Below the pieces are notes generated by a model that saw only the letters and a list, made by a program, of their open reading frames with translations, had not been told where the DNA came from and made no database searches. Shown here in pieces: positions 11,253 through 22,301 of a stretch of 64,000 nucleotides of DNA; position 1 is the stretch's first letter, and each line of letters begins with the position of its first letter. Origin of the DNA: Primula veris (taxonomy: Eukaryota; Streptophyta; Magnoliopsida; Ericales; Primulaceae); NCBI GenBank assembly GCA_963682055.1, contig OY821747.1, positions 18,402,258 through 18,466,257 on the forward strand. Reading direction: 5' to 3'. The translations under genes and the position numbers were made by a program.

Positions 11253-11899
11253 CTAAAATTAGTTACTAAAATTAGTTTCTAAAAAGGCAATTCAAATTTT
11301 AACAAGCATTGAAATAAGTCAAACGAGAGTTAAATACATAAAATTCACTTTTTGATGAAAAAGTTTTTCAATGTAAAAAGTGGTATATTGACAAAAATAA
11401 AATATATATTTTTTAAATTTTGTGATTTTTTTTATTTTTTTTTGTAATTTTTTACATTTTTTTATAATTTTTTATGATTTTTTTCATTTTTTATAATTTT
11501 TTATGATTTTTTTCATTTATGAGAGAGGGAGAGAGAGAGAAATATTTTATGTTGTTTTTATGAAATTAGATTTTTTTTAGTTTATATAATATAAAAAAGT
11601 GGTATCTAAGAGAAATTAATGCGAATTATAATACCTATCTAGTGAGAATTAAAGTTCAAAAGTAGTACATATGATGTATTAATCCTTTTTCTTTCTATTT
11701 CTTTTGGCGGAATGTATTACAAGTACTTTTATATACTAGTATTAGTTTTGTAGTCAATTTTTTTAACTAAAGTTGAAGCAACAAATCTTAAAGTAAAATT
11801 GTGTTGCCCTAAGTGAATAAACCTATGCGGTGAATAACTTTATCAAAAAACGATTATTTTTACGGAAAACCCCAAACTAGTTTGTTTTGTAAAAACTCT

Positions 11900-12811
11900 A
11901 TTTTACACTAAACACTATCTAATATTACGTTCCAAATCAAAATTTAATTAATGCAAATCTACACAGTTTCACGACGGGAACACAAATATTCGTCTTGTAG
12001 CAGATTTACAAGAAATGAAATCTCACAACTCGTTGATTGAAACAAAAATGTTATGGATCAATCAAGAGTTTTCAACTACTCAAACTCTCTCTATAATATG
12101 TATATCAAGTGTGTGGAGAGCTTGGATCAATCATCGAATGCTTATACGAATGGATTTTTGTCTTTCGAATGATTGAATGATAGCAAAAATGAAATATAAA
12201 GCATGTGCTTGCTTGCTCTGGAGTGTGTACTGAAATATGAAGGAGAATGTCTCTATTTATAGTGTTGGAGTGGATTTGACCGTTATTTTTTGAAATTCAA
12301 AATTACAGAGTATTCTAACCGGTTGGGTTACCATCCAATTGGTTGGACTGTGTAGATTTGGTTTAATGGTTGGTTGTTTTGAATGTCAAATATCTCGTGT
12401 GTTAATGACTCTAAATGTGTATAATCTTCTTCATAATGTAGCTCTGATCACCCAGAATACCCTCCAACGTTCCTTTGAATAATTCAAAACTATATTGAAT
12501 CATTTGTATAAGCTTGAATATGCAGCTGGACCTTTTCATTTATACACAGCATAATCGGTTTGGACTACAGTCTCATCGGTTGGATTAATTTGTATATTGA
12601 ATTGTTTCTTAATTCAATTTGGTCCTTTATTTTCCCTTACATTTTATATGCATTTATCGTACTGTTACATCTGAAATATACTCAGTTGTAAATGTTAGTA
12701 CGACTAATGAACTTTCATTAAGTTAAATTATATATGTTTTGTTATTCATCAAAACTTTCGATAATTACGATTTAGTTCTCAAATTATCGTTAATTACGAA
12801 TAGGTTCAACA
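11900..12811 (-). repeat. 3' LTR of the SIRE-like element (outer border approximate)
   Basis: It starts TGTTGAACC next to an A/G-rich tract. It holds a TATA box and GGTTGGGTTACCATCCAATTG-like repeats. There is no partner LTR, so the lower coordinate is an estimate. Confidence 0.5.
12251..12263 (-). promoter_or_regulatory. TATA box of the SIRE-like LTR
   Basis: Minus strand ACTATAAATAGAG, a near-ideal plant TATA box, about 550 bp from the LTR start. It is followed by a CT/CA-rich start region. Confidence 0.6.
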
Positions 12812-13110
12812 ATCTCACTTTTTTTGAGAATAACAAACCTTTCTATAATTTAGCTTAACTACTTGCTCCCCCTAACGATATGCATTCATATAAAATCAAG
12901 TGCGTAAATTAAATTGCATAACGTAAAGACATGTATGAATAAAAAAAAATACTTTATTCATTTCGTACTCAAATTGAAACACAATGGGAATTATAGAATT
13001 TTTCAAATGAAATAACATTAAATCAAATAGCAATAAAAATAAATTTTAAGATTTTTATGCTAAATTTTCATTCTTTCTCCCCCTTTGTTATTGTCAAAAA
13101 GGCGGGTTTC

Positions 13111-15067
13111 CTAGTTTTGAACTTTAGGAGTTAGATAACTATAGGATGGGGTTCTCTCATTTTGTTCTTGTTCGAGTTGCTCTAGTTTTATTTTAACCGA
13201 CTTGATTTCATGGCGATAATCGGCAATTACGTCAATCAAGATGTCGCATTTGCAAGTTGTGTAAGTCTTAACAGAGGGTTCGGTAACTATCGAGTCATTT
13301 TCGTCGTCACTAACTTCCTCCCAATACCATTTTCCATTGTAGAGCTTGCTTGATCTCTATACTCTCTAGGAAATGTTTGGCTAATTTTAAGTTTGGGTAA
13401 GAGATAAATTCGGTTTCTAAAGAAGGGTATTATACGGATTTGCCAAAATGCATTATCAAACCCAGGGGCGGAACCAGAACCAAATGTGTGGGGTTGCCAA
13501 AATTAACATCGCATAATATTTTCCAAAGTATAAACACGGAAAAGCCGGATTTTTTTAAACCTTTTTTACCATATTTTCTTCATTTTCTTTACCTTGGTTT
13601 ATTGATTAAAATGTATTTTATTTCTATTTTTTTTTTCTTTTCGCTCAATTTCGACTTTCTTTTCAAATTCCAAAAAAAATCCATAGCAGCAATGTCGCGT
13701 GCAGTCATATGTCGAAAGTTTCAGCGTTTCAAAATTGACTAAAAAATAAATAAAATAGAAACCCAAAAGATATAAAAGTTAAATTTAAGAAATTAAGGTA
13801 TAACAAGTAAAAAGATTAAGACACGAAGGTAAAAAAATATATAAAAAAACGTGAAGAAACCAAACGAATATTATATAATAGATATATACGAACAATTAAA
13901 TATCTATTACACAATTTCAGTATATTCACTTCAATTAAAATAAAAACCACCAAAAATTCATTTATAAATTTTGTTTGCACTCACCACTACTCTAATTATT
14001 ATTTTTGTTTAATTTTTTTAAAGATGTGTGTTACGTATCAGAATGATAAGTTGGTGTAAACTGTCTTTTATAATTATTTGCATATGTTAATTTTTTAAGT
14101 ATTACTTATATATTATCAACACATATAAAATTATGGTATGTTATTGCACTAACAATATATAACTTTGGAAGGGGTTGCCAAAAAAAAAATTTAAGGGGTT
14201 GTTAGAATACCGTATATATAAATTATTATGAAAAACATAAATAAATAAAAAATTCAAAATTGTGGGGTTGCCGTAGCAACCCCTGATCATAGGGGTATGT
14301 CGCCCCTGATCAAACCTCCAAAGGCTAAAGGTATGGAACAATCCCATAAGTTTTGCTTTATTCGATTAAGAATAAGTTTGGGTAGATTAATTTGATAGAA
14401 GTGAGTGAAAGTGTAAATGTAGTATGCCATTTCATGGTTTACTTACAAGTACGTTGGAGTTGCAATGAGAAGACATCTAACCATAATTTCGTAGATAATA
14501 TGGTTTTTGAAATGTAGCTTATTTGCATGTGGAAGAGGTCCATCAAATTTGAAAACTTGCACGCTATAAAACTGTTTGATAGATTCAACTCTCTCATCGC
14601 AAAAATCATTAAAAGATGAAATATTTTCATAAAATATACCATTTTTGTCTAGTCGCAACCACGTTAAAAGAAAAGTTTCATCAATGAAGAAATCAAAATC
14701 ATTTATTTTTGATGAAATGGTGTTCTTTTAAAAATGAACAATAGCTCTCTCGTAAAAAGCACGCACCACATGAGAGAAAATGTCTTCTTGTTGATATAAA
14801 AATATTTCCATTACTTGGTTGAATACCATCTCATGGATATCATTTAGTTTTTAATCATTAAAGAAAATATATATGATCAATGCTAGCGTGGGAAGCAATA
14901 GGGATATCGACGAAAAATGGTTTTGAATTCCCAGAAAGCAATTGTGTTGAAATTCCACCTTCGTACATAAAATGTTGTTTAAAAGCATTCATGACGTCGG
15001 GGTTTAATTTGCGAGAGGCATTCAATTGACTTACCATTTTTTTTTTAAAATAAACCGTAATAAACAT
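13111..15067 (-). pseudogene. third ORF of the SIRE-like element, broken
   Basis: It starts at an ATG at 15067 (65 codons downstream read ...FFVDIPIASHASIDH) and ends at TAG 13111-13113 just before the purine tract. Segments readable in order: HEMVFNQVMEIF, EDIFSHVVRAFYERAIVHF, INDFDFFIDETFLLTWLRL, FDGPLPHANKLHFKNHIIY, PLAFGGLIMHFGKSV, and a C-terminal Lys/Glu-rich coiled coil (KSVKIKLEQLEQEQNER). The order VVRAFY ... PLPHANKLHF ... LAFGGLI resembles the 'putative plant transposon protein' domain found in many retroelement third ORFs. That is pattern memory, not a search. Several stops and shifts are present, and the hAT at 13463-14308 splits it between GGLI and MHFGKS. Its role in these elements is not known; the env position has led others to call such ORFs env-like. 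Confidence 0.55.
13463..14308. mobile_element. non-autonomous hAT element with 8-bp target duplication
   Basis: The ends are CAGGGGCGGAAC (left) and GTCGCCCCTG (right), the classic short hAT terminal inverted repeat. They are flanked by identical 8-bp duplications ATCAAACC (13455-13462 and 14309-14316). It is 846 bp, AT-rich, with subterminal GGGGTTGCC motifs near both ends and no transposase. Removing the element and one duplication restores an open frame of the third ORF around the site. Confidence 0.93.
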
Positions 15068-15317
15068 GAAAGTTAGAAAGAAGAAAAGAATAAGTGAATT
15101 GGTGATTTTTCTTCTAGGTTGGGTGGGTTTATATAGTATTTAGAAGGGTTCTAAGATTATGGAAATGCTAATTTTCTTGATTCAGCATGTTCATAATAAA
15201 GATATTGGAGCCTTTGGTGAGTAAGAAATGGAAACGATTCGAATTTGAATTCTGCCAGCATAACCTAACTGATTGGGTTGTAACGTAACTGATTTGTTTT
15301 CTTTGTTCAAACGAAAT

Positions 15318-16140
15318 TCAAGTTTGAGGTTCAACAATTGTTTCCAATTTTTGACTATTGTTTGTGTAATATTTGAATTTACATGGCATACATTCCAATT
15401 CCCTTCTAATGAACAAAAATTGTCCTTCTTTTAGAGGTTTTCTGAATATGTCTACTAATTGATTTTCGGTATTTATATATTCCAATATGATATCACCCTT
15501 TTGTTTATGATTTCTTAACAAATGATGTCGTATTTCAATGTGCTTAGTGCAGGAATGAAGAACGAGGTTCTTCAATATATTAATTGCACTCGTGTTATCA
15601 CACATTATTGGAACATGTTTATATGAAAGACCGTAGTCGAGCAATTGTTGTCGCATCCGTAATATTTGTGTACAACAAGCTCCGACTGCTATATATTCCG
15701 CTTCGACAGTTGACAAAGCTATAAATGATTGTTTCTTGCTACCCCAAGAGATTAGTCAATGTCCAAGAAAATGACAGGTATCACTAGTACTCTTGTGGTC
15801 GGTTGTAGTGCCGACAAAATTGGAATTTGAATAACCTACAAGGTCTATATTTGAGTTTTAAGGGTAGAAAAGTCCTAAGTTTGTTGTTGCTAAGAGATAT
15901 CTAAGAATCATTTTAACGACAATAACATGGGATTCCTTAGGAGCAGATTGAAATCTAGCACAAAGAAATACGCTAAACATAATATTTGGTCTACTTGCTG
16001 CTAAATATAGTAGGGATTCAATCATACCTCGATATGTCTTATCGTTGACTGATTTTCCTTCTTTGTCTGTATTGAACGTTGTTCCAGGGCTCATTGGCAT
16101 TTTCGCTATATTTATGCTGCTCATATTGAAATTATTTATG
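15318..16140 (-). pseudogene. copia pol C-terminus (RT end and RNase H), SIRE-like
   Basis: Positions 16124-15858 encode the RT/RNase H connection (YRGMIESLLYLAASRPNIMFSV, SHVIVVKMILRYLLATTNLGL). Positions 15716-15318 encode RNase H (STVEAEYIAVGACCTQ, CDNTSAINILKN, SCTKHIEIRHHLLRNH, QLVDIFRKPL). Between them the frame is broken. The RNase H signature is of the KHIEIRHHFLRDH type. The reading stops at 15318 and the third ORF follows about 250 bp downstream. No gag, protease or integrase is found upstream of 16140. Confidence 0.85.
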
Positions 16141-17201
16141 AGGTTCTTTGAGTACTTCTCTTCATAAAAAGCTTTACATGAGCATGTTTACTACTTGCTC
16201 CACTTCACCATTATTAGGGTACTGGTTGTTGAGGGAGAATGATTGTTGAGACTTGACAAGAGGAAAAGACGATTAGACGAATAAGGATATGCAATGCTAC
16301 AATGTTTAACCATGCTTAGGATACTATCAAGTACCAACATTTCCAAAATATGTCATCTTGAAATCTGAATTTACTTTAAAAGAAATAATAAAAGTAGAGA
16401 AAAATGTGTACTTTTTTACTCGCCTTAAAATTTGAAGAGAGTCCACCCATAACCTATAATTTCAACTCCAAAACTTCAATTAGAGACCAACGAAAGGGAA
16501 AATGAGTTTAGGAAAAGTGGTTAAACAATTCAGACAGCCCAAATTTTAAACAGAGAAATCTATACTCATATAATATGTGTAAATTACCTAAATGCGTCCA
16601 TGAAACTTTCATCAAACATTTCACCTGCTCTGCTTGTTGAGCGGCTCTTGAAAAACTGTACAGTAGTAAGAATAAATTCGAAAACCATAAAACTGAAATT
16701 GACATCTAAAAGAATCATACAAATTAGTAATCAATATTATTGAAACAAGGAAGTGTCCCATACCTCATACTATTAAAAAGTTCCATATGACGTTATATAT
16801 TGCTCTGATATATTGTAATTAACTCCCTCAATTGGAAGATTTTGGAATCAGAAGATTACTGAAAAGTCTGCCGATTAGTTAATAATTCGACTACTAACTT
16901 TTTCTGTGGAGAATGATCTCGTCGGATAGTGAATTGAACTAATCATGAATGATGAGACGTAGACAGACCAAATTACATAAATCAACAACCTAACTTATAA
17001 CTGGGGAAGTTTGTCATCAACCAAGTGTTTATACCAAATATTTGATTTCCCTAGTAACAAAGAGATTGTTCGATTGAAGATATGTACATGACAGTTGAGA
17101 GAAGTACTCGATTGATGAACAGAGAAAGTATCGGGGGTGGAGGGAGGAGAGAAAACTTGGGAAACAGTACAAATGTACAATTGGTTTTGCGCACCAACCA
17201 A
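16141..17201 (-). other. non-coding stretch with one possible exon
   Basis: A 68-bp minus-strand segment (16655-16588) has a good acceptor (TTACTACTGTACAG) and donor (TTTAG/GTAATT). It can be read FFKSRSTSRAGEMFDESFMDAF or, in another frame, RAAQQAEQVKCLMKV. Positions 17201-16995 are open on the minus strand but show no known motif. I cannot tie either to a gene. Confidence 0.25.
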
Positions 17202-17382
17202 CGTATCTTTTTATCTTTAAACTACCTTTTAATTTGTATCAATTGAGGTGTTAAAAGTAAAACTACCTTTATTGGCTATTGGAAAAGCAACGGTAAATTT
17301 AAACCACCTTTAGCTTATCTTTAAGGTGGTTTTACTATCCCCTTATAAAAAACCACCTTTAATACTTAATTTCCTAGTAGTG
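17202..17382. mobile_element. CACTA-type terminal fragment
   Basis: The right end reads inward as CACTACTAGGAAATTAAG, a CACTA terminal inverted repeat. Subterminal copies of AAAGGTGGTTTTA / AAACCACCTTTA occur in both orientations (17225-17360). No left terminus and no coding sequence. It is either a solo end or a tiny decayed non-autonomous copy. Confidence 0.6.
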
Positions 17383-17459
17383 CATGCATTCTTACTCTTA
17401 AAACAAAATACCGACAACAGTAATTATTATAATAAAAATATTCAAAATAAAATAAGATA

Positions 17460-17723
17460 AAAATACGGGATTTTACAGAGGTTTAAGCCATAAAGTTGGA
17501 CAAGTTCCCTATAGAATTGGAATCGGACTTGACCGGTTGTTTGTTGAAAAGTCGAACTCTATAAGACTCGTTAACTAACCAATCTCTCTCGGAATTGTGC
17601 CAACAAGTTTATTGCCCCAAAAGTATAAAACCTCCAAGATGGACAAGTTCGCTATGGAACATGGAATTGAACCTAATTAACAAGGTGTAATCCGATAAGC
17701 TCAATGATATGAGTGATCCTAAC
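17460..17723 (-). pseudogene. LRR gene remnant, downstream part
   Basis: The minus strand reads GNKLVGTIPREIG followed by a stop, then LTSLIEFDFSTNN, which is plant LRR repeat structure (LxxLxLxxNxLxGxIPxxL). The stops are within the repeat. It continues, across the TRIM insertion, from the LRR sequence at 24326-24104. The parent was probably an LRR receptor-like kinase or receptor-like protein; no kinase domain is seen. Confidence 0.7.
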
Positions 17724-17937
17724 TGTAACGATCCGATCCTCCGACCAGACCGCCACCATCTGCTTACTACCACCAATACTATCCGCTTTGGCCCGATTTC
17801 GTCCTCACTTCTCGGACCGCATGACTTTAAAAGGCCTTAGTGATAGTAAGGAGGATTTTCTTAACTTATATACCATATATGTATTCACATATCTAGACGA
17901 TGTGGGACAATACTTTCTCTTTACACCGACATTTTCC
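17724..17937 (-). repeat. TRIM 1 3' LTR, first segment
   Basis: 214 bp. It continues after the copia insertion at 23749-23770. Shared blocks with Cassandra LTRs are TGTCCGCTTTGG, CCGCACGACTTTAAAAGGCC and GATGTGGGAC. Confidence 0.93.
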
Positions 17938-18598
17938 TGTTAGAGATTTAGGGTATGATAATCCTGGATAACTTCGAAGAATCGTGTTCGTACACTTTCC
18001 GAACAAAGTATTTCGACCCTATTATTGCCTGGGTTCACGAAATCTTTGTGGGGATAATTCTTGAAGAACAATCTGTTTCTGGCAAGGAGAATAGATTAGG
18101 AATGTAGAGAGAATTTTCTTATATGTTTTTGTAACCAAAACCGAGGCCAAATAACTTCTTATATAGGAGATCAATAACCGAAACTGAAAGCAAGCAACTG
18201 TTCCGGAAAGGAAGCAACTGTTCCGGAAAGGAAGTAACTGTTCCGGAAAGGAAGTAACTGTTCCGGAAAGGAAGCAACTGTTGGGAAAGGGTCCAACTAT
18301 TCAAAAATTTTCGGAAAGGAAGCAACTGTTCCGGAAAGGAAGCAACTGTTGGGAAAGGGTCCAACTATTCAAAATTTTCCGGAAAGGAATCAACTGTTCG
18401 GAAAAATTCTTGGACCCCGCCAGGGGCTCTCGCCCCTTAGAACCCCGTTTCAATTATTCATATTCAATTATACGTTGGCTCGACGAGCGTGCACTCCGCA
18501 CTTCCCTAACTCGTTTCCGAGTTTAACGCATTATTGCATCGGCCTATAATAAATCACATTACTACTAAAATACATTGATGATACTAAAATCACCAACA
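17938..18598 (-). repeat. 3' LTR of copia B
   Basis: TGTTAGAG ... CCAACA on the plus strand, 661 bp. On its inner side lies AATCCCCCCCATTTTAG (complement of a purine tract). Confidence 0.95.
18184..18395. repeat. 20-bp tandem repeats inside copia B 3' LTR
   Basis: Units of CAACTGTTCCGGAAAGGAAG in tandem, with a 43-bp higher unit (GGGAAAGGGTCCAACTATTC...) inserted twice. This LTR has one more 20-bp unit than the 5' LTR. Confidence 0.9.
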
Positions 18599-19158
18599 AA
18601 TCCCCCCCATTTTAGTGTAATCCTTGATTTACTCAGTATATACAATAATATATACAAGGGTATAACACACAGGTATAACAATCAAACAAATGCATAGATG
18701 AAAATATCTTACGATTGAATTTTCATCTTAGTACAAATACACATTCCAAATACTCGAAAATCTGGGTGTCATAACGATTGAACCCGTCAATCCATTTGAA
18801 TATCTGAAGATATAGTGCACATATGTTTCTTACAATACTCTACTATTCATACTTGACACTTTATAAGCCATGTGTCCTTATCCATTAATAAGCATATAGG
18901 AAGCCAAGTCCAAGCTTCTTGAAGCGGCAAAACTTCATGCTCACATAGGTGATCCTTTTAATCTTGCACCTGCATTTGCAATTTTTCAAAAGAACCATTA
19001 AGAAGATATACTTCAACCTAGCCATCACTTGCAGGTCTGAACACATACCTTGGGAAGATAAACACAATTGCTCCAATCTCTAACTATGATCTTTCCACAT
19101 TGAATTCTGCTTCTAACGTTGTATTCGAAGGGAATTGGGTATACCACAGCTAATAGAT
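18599..19158 (-). other. copia B 3' untranslated region with purine tract
   Basis: The minus strand has AATGGGGGGGATT directly at the 3' LTR (18599-18611), the expected plus-strand primer. The rest of the stretch is non-coding between pol stop and LTR. Confidence 0.8.
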
Positions 19159-21804
19159 TTAAATGGACTTTAATCCCATCCCAATTACCGACTTATTCAC
19201 TAAGTCTCTAGCTAACCCCTTCGTCAAGTGGTCAGCTAAGTTTTGTTGCGACCGAACAAAATCAATAGATATCACCCCATTCATGATTAATTCCCTAATC
19301 ATACTATGTCTAACACCCAAATGTCTAGACTTTCCATTGTATATTTGACTATAAGCTTTAGCCAGTGTGGCAGTACTATCACAACGGATAGAAATTGGTG
19401 ATATCGGTTTAGGCCATATCGGAATCTCATATACCAAGTTCCTGAGCCATTCCGCTTCTTTACCAGCAGCTGCTAATGCTACAAACTCAGATTCCATTGT
19501 GGAACAAGTTATACATGTTTGCTTCTTGGAAGCCCATGAGATGGCACCTCCCCCAAGCAAGAACACCCATCCACTTGTAGAGGATGAGTCTTCAGCATTA
19601 TTTATCCAACTAGCATCCGAATAACCCTCTAACACCAAAGGAAATCCCATATATGCCAATCCATAATTCATAGTACCCTTCAAGTACTTGAATACCCTAG
19701 TTATCGCATGCCAATGATGTCTACTAGGATTACTAGTAAATCTACTCAACTTTCCAACCGCATAAGCAATATCCGGTCTAGTGCTAATCATAGCATACAT
19801 CAAAGAGCCTATAGCTCTTGAGTATTCAAGTTGATCCACAGGTTTACCTGTATTTGGCATAAGCTTTTCTCCCGGATCCATGGGAGTACTTACTGGAGAA
19901 CAACTTTCATAATTGAACTTCTTGAGTATTTTCTCAATGTAATGAGATTGCGTAATTACAATCCCCTTATTCTCCCGTTTAATCTTAATACCAAGAATAA
20001 CGTCCGCTTCTCCCATATCTTTCATGGAGAATTTTGATGACAAGAAATTCTTTGTTTTATCAACTTGATTTTGGTCGGTGCCAAAGATCAACATGTCATC
20101 AACATATAGACAAATGAAAACTCCTTTACCGGATGTATTAAATTTGCTATATACACATTTGTCTGCTTGGTTTAGAATGAAACCATTAGACAAAACAACT
20201 TCATCAAACTTTTGATGCCATTGCTTCGGAGCTTGTTTCAGCCCATACAGCGACTTAACTAGCTTACACACTTTATGCTCATTACCAGGCATTACAAATC
20301 CTTCAGGTTGCTTCATATACACTTCTTCTTCCAAATCACCATTCAGAAATGCTGTTTTGACATCCATTTGATAAATCACTAGATTATGAATAGCCGCCAA
20401 GGCAATCAACAATCTAATAGTAGTGATACGGGCAACTGGAGCATAGGTATCGAAATAATCAATCCCTTCCTTTTGTCTGAAGCCTTGGATAACTAATCTA
20501 GCTTTAAACTTGTCAATTGTACCATCGACTTTCATCTTCCTTTTGAAGATCCATTTGCAACCCAATGGTTTGCAACCTGGTGGTAAATCAGATAATACCC
20601 AAGTATTATTTTCCATGATAGAACCAATCTCTTCATCAATTGCTTCTTTCCAAAAAACAGAATCTCGAGATTTCACAGCTTCATCATACGTTCTTGGATC
20701 CTCCTCTATACTATAACAATAATAGTATTGAGTACCAATCTGATCTCTTGATCCCTCAACTAAATATAGTTGAAAATCAGATCCATAAGATCTAGATTTT
20801 CTAGCTCTTTTGCTCCTACGGGGTTCAAGTGTCTCACTTGGCACATCAATTGAATGATCATCCCTTAGAGATTCATCTGAATTAGGTATAGAGTCCTTTG
20901 GTCTAGGTATAGAAGAGAAACAATTCTCATCAAATATGGCATCTCTCGATTCTATAATCGTGTTAATAGAAATCGAGTCATTAGGTTCTATAACATAAAA
21001 CCTATAGGCCTTGGAGTGCTCAGCATATCTAACAAAGATGCAGACTATACCCTTTTCACCCAAAGTTTTCCTTTTTGGGTCCGGGAGTCTAACCACGGCC
21101 CTACAACCCCAAACACGTAAAAATGTTAAGTTTGGTCGTTTCTTATACCAAAGTTCATATGGGGTAGTCTTGTTCCTTTTATTAGGAACCCTATTTAACA
21201 AATAGCAAGCCGTTAACATAGCTTCTCCCCAAAACCCTTCACTTAAACCAGAGTAAGATAACATGGCATTCACCATTTCTTTAAGAACTCTATTTTTCCT
21301 TTCAGCCACACCATTTTGTTGAGGTGTATAAGGTGCCGTAGTCTCATGAATGATTCCTACGGATTGGAAAAATACAGGATCATAATATTCACCACCTCTA
21401 TCTGTACGCAATGTTTTAATCAACACATTCTGTTGCACTTCAACTTCAGTTTTATAAATTTTGAATTTATCTAAGGCTTCGTCCTTAGCGTGCAACAAAT
21501 AGACATAGCAGAATCTAGATGCATCATCTATGAAAGTGATAAAATATTTTTTATGCCCTAATGATGGAGTAGCATGCAAATCACATAAATCACTATGTAT
21601 TAATTCAAGAATGACAGATTTCCTTGTTATACTTTTAAAAGGTTGCCTAGTGATCTTTGTTAACATGCAAGTTTTACATTTTTCTACATTTTCATTAAAA
21701 ACAGGAATTAAATCATCTTTAGACATTTCATGCATTCTTTTATAATGTACATGTCCTAGACGAGCATGCCATAACGAGAAATTGATAACATTCGAAGAAG
21801 ACAT
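19159..21804 (-). CDS. copia B integrase / reverse transcriptase / RNase H
   Basis: 881 residues without a stop. Residues 12-46 are the integrase zinc finger (H13, H18, C43, C46). The DDE core has D72 (HSDLCD), D135 (RTDRGGEY) and E168 (NGVAERKNR). Mid-protein is the copia linker ([14 protein letters not shown]). RT follows with [49 protein letters not shown] and the catalytic LYVDDM. RNase H has [29 protein letters not shown] and [17 protein letters not shown], ending GMGLKSI. Together these copy RNA to DNA and insert it. The listed start is simply the first ATG of this frame; the natural polyprotein would begin in gag. This frame equals the gag frame, while protease between them is shifted. 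All catalytic motifs look intact. Confidence 0.95.
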   Translation of the reverse strand: MSSSNVINFSLWHARLGHVHYKRMHEMSKDDLIPVFNENVEKCKTCMLTKITRQPFKSITRKSVILELIHSDLCDLHATPSLGHKKYFITFIDDASRFCYVYLLHAKDEALDKFKIYKTEVEVQQNVLIKTLRTDRGGEYYDPVFFQSVGIIHETTAPYTPQQNGVAERKNRVLKEMVNAMLSYSGLSEGFWGEAMLTACYLLNRVPNKRNKTTPYELWYKKRPNLTFLRVWGCRAVVRLPDPKRKTLGEKGIVCIFVRYAEHSKAYRFYVIEPNDSISINTIIESRDAIFDENCFSSIPRPKDSIPNSDESLRDDHSIDVPSETLEPRRSKRARKSRSYGSDFQLYLVEGSRDQIGTQYYYCYSIEEDPRTYDEAVKSRDSVFWKEAIDEEIGSIMENNTWVLSDLPPGCKPLGCKWIFKRKMKVDGTIDKFKARLVIQGFRQKEGIDYFDTYAPVARITTIRLLIALAAIHNLVIYQMDVKTAFLNGDLEEEVYMKQPEGFVMPGNEHKVCKLVKSLYGLKQAPKQWHQKFDEVVLSNGFILNQADKCVYSKFNTSGKGVFICLYVDDMLIFGTDQNQVDKTKNFLSSKFSMKDMGEADVILGIKIKRENKGIVITQSHYIEKILKKFNYESCSPVSTPMDPGEKLMPNTGKPVDQLEYSRAIGSLMYAMISTRPDIAYAVGKLSRFTSNPSRHHWHAITRVFKYLKGTMNYGLAYMGFPLVLEGYSDASWINNAEDSSSTSGWVFLLGGGAISWASKKQTCITCSTMESEFVALAAAGKEAEWLRNLVYEIPIWPKPISPISIRCDSTATLAKAYSQIYNGKSRHLGVRHSMIRELIMNGVISIDFVRSQQNLADHLTKGLARDLVNKSVIGMGLKSI

Positions 21805-22301
21805 AAATACAGAACCAGAATCATTAGAACTCCATTCAAATTCATCATAAACATACCATTATTATAATATCCAAATCCTACAAACACACCAGACTTCGAT
21901 AAAACATATTTATCGGATTCACACACTTGCTTGTATCCAAGCTTATTTAATACAGGACCAGAAATTAAATTCTTACGTAATTTAGGAACATACAAAACAT
22001 TAAACAAAGTAATAGTCTTTCCAGAACTGAATTCTAGCACCACGTTTCCTTTGCCTTCAACGGGAGCGAAGTGATCATCTCCCATGTAGAGGACAGAACC
22101 ATCTTCCATTGGAACAAAATTCTTGAACCAGAAACGATCCTTGCAAACATGTGTTGTGGCGCCAGAATCAATCCACCACGCGATAGCATCATCCTTGGTT
22201 TTCGGATTGGTCCTTAGACCCTTTTCCTGAACCACTTGCATTCGCGTTGTCGTGCTTTTTGCCGAAACGGCAATCCCTCTTGAAGTGGCCTGTTTTGCCA
22301 C
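21756..22301 (-). CDS. copia B protease segment (frame-shifted)
   Basis: An aspartic protease active site DSGATTHV lies at residues 45-52 after IAWWI, followed by [16 protein letters not shown] and [12 protein letters not shown], the usual copia protease/pre-integrase order. It lies one frame away from both gag (upstream, overlap 22189-22301) and integrase (downstream, overlap 21756-21804). The true frame changes fall near 22200-22230 and near 21830-21840. The second looks like loss of one T in a TTTT run. The first ~30 residues listed are antiframe read-through. Two compensating indels explain the arrangement best. Confidence 0.85.
   Translation of the reverse strand: MAKQATSRGIAVSAKSTTTRMQVVQEKGLRTNPKTKDDAIAWWIDSGATTHVCKDRFWFKNFVPMEDGSVLYMGDDHFAPVEGKGNVVLEFSSGKTITLFNVLYVPKLRKNLISGPVLNKLGYKQVCESDKYVLSKSGVFVGFGYYNNGMFMMNLNGVLMILVLYLCLLRMLSISRYGMLV

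Larger units (their letters stand above)
10200..11525. mobile_element. foldback-like element: inverted arms around minisatellite and tRNA-like unit
   Basis: The left arm (about 10300-10445) and right arm (about 11340-11520) are inverted copies. The arms share CATCAAAAAGTGAATTTT (left) against AAATTCACTTTTTGATG (right), then a CACTTTTT/AAAAAGTG stretch, then long ATCATAAAAAATTATAAAAAATG-type runs against their complements. Between them lie a minisatellite and a tRNA-like module. No transposase. The superfamily is unknown and the outer borders are not sharp. Confidence 0.55.
11800..16140 (-). mobile_element. copia element of SIRE-like layout, 3' half
   Basis: In minus-strand order: the end of RT, RNase H, a third ORF, a purine tract (AAAGGGGGAGAAAG, 13072-13086, with a second GGGGGAGCAAG near 12865) and a 3' LTR starting TGTTGAACC at 12811. 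Copia elements with an extra ORF between pol and the 3' LTR are known as the SIRE/Maximus group, and the RNase H motifs fit. The 5' half is missing, with truncation near 16140. The far end of the LTR (about 11.8-11.9 kb) is not fixed. A hAT element later inserted in the third ORF. Confidence 0.7.

Noticed and set aside
18119..18549. Several repetitive ORFs in the copia LTR on both strands
   Set aside because: They follow the 20-bp repeat period and are not coding.
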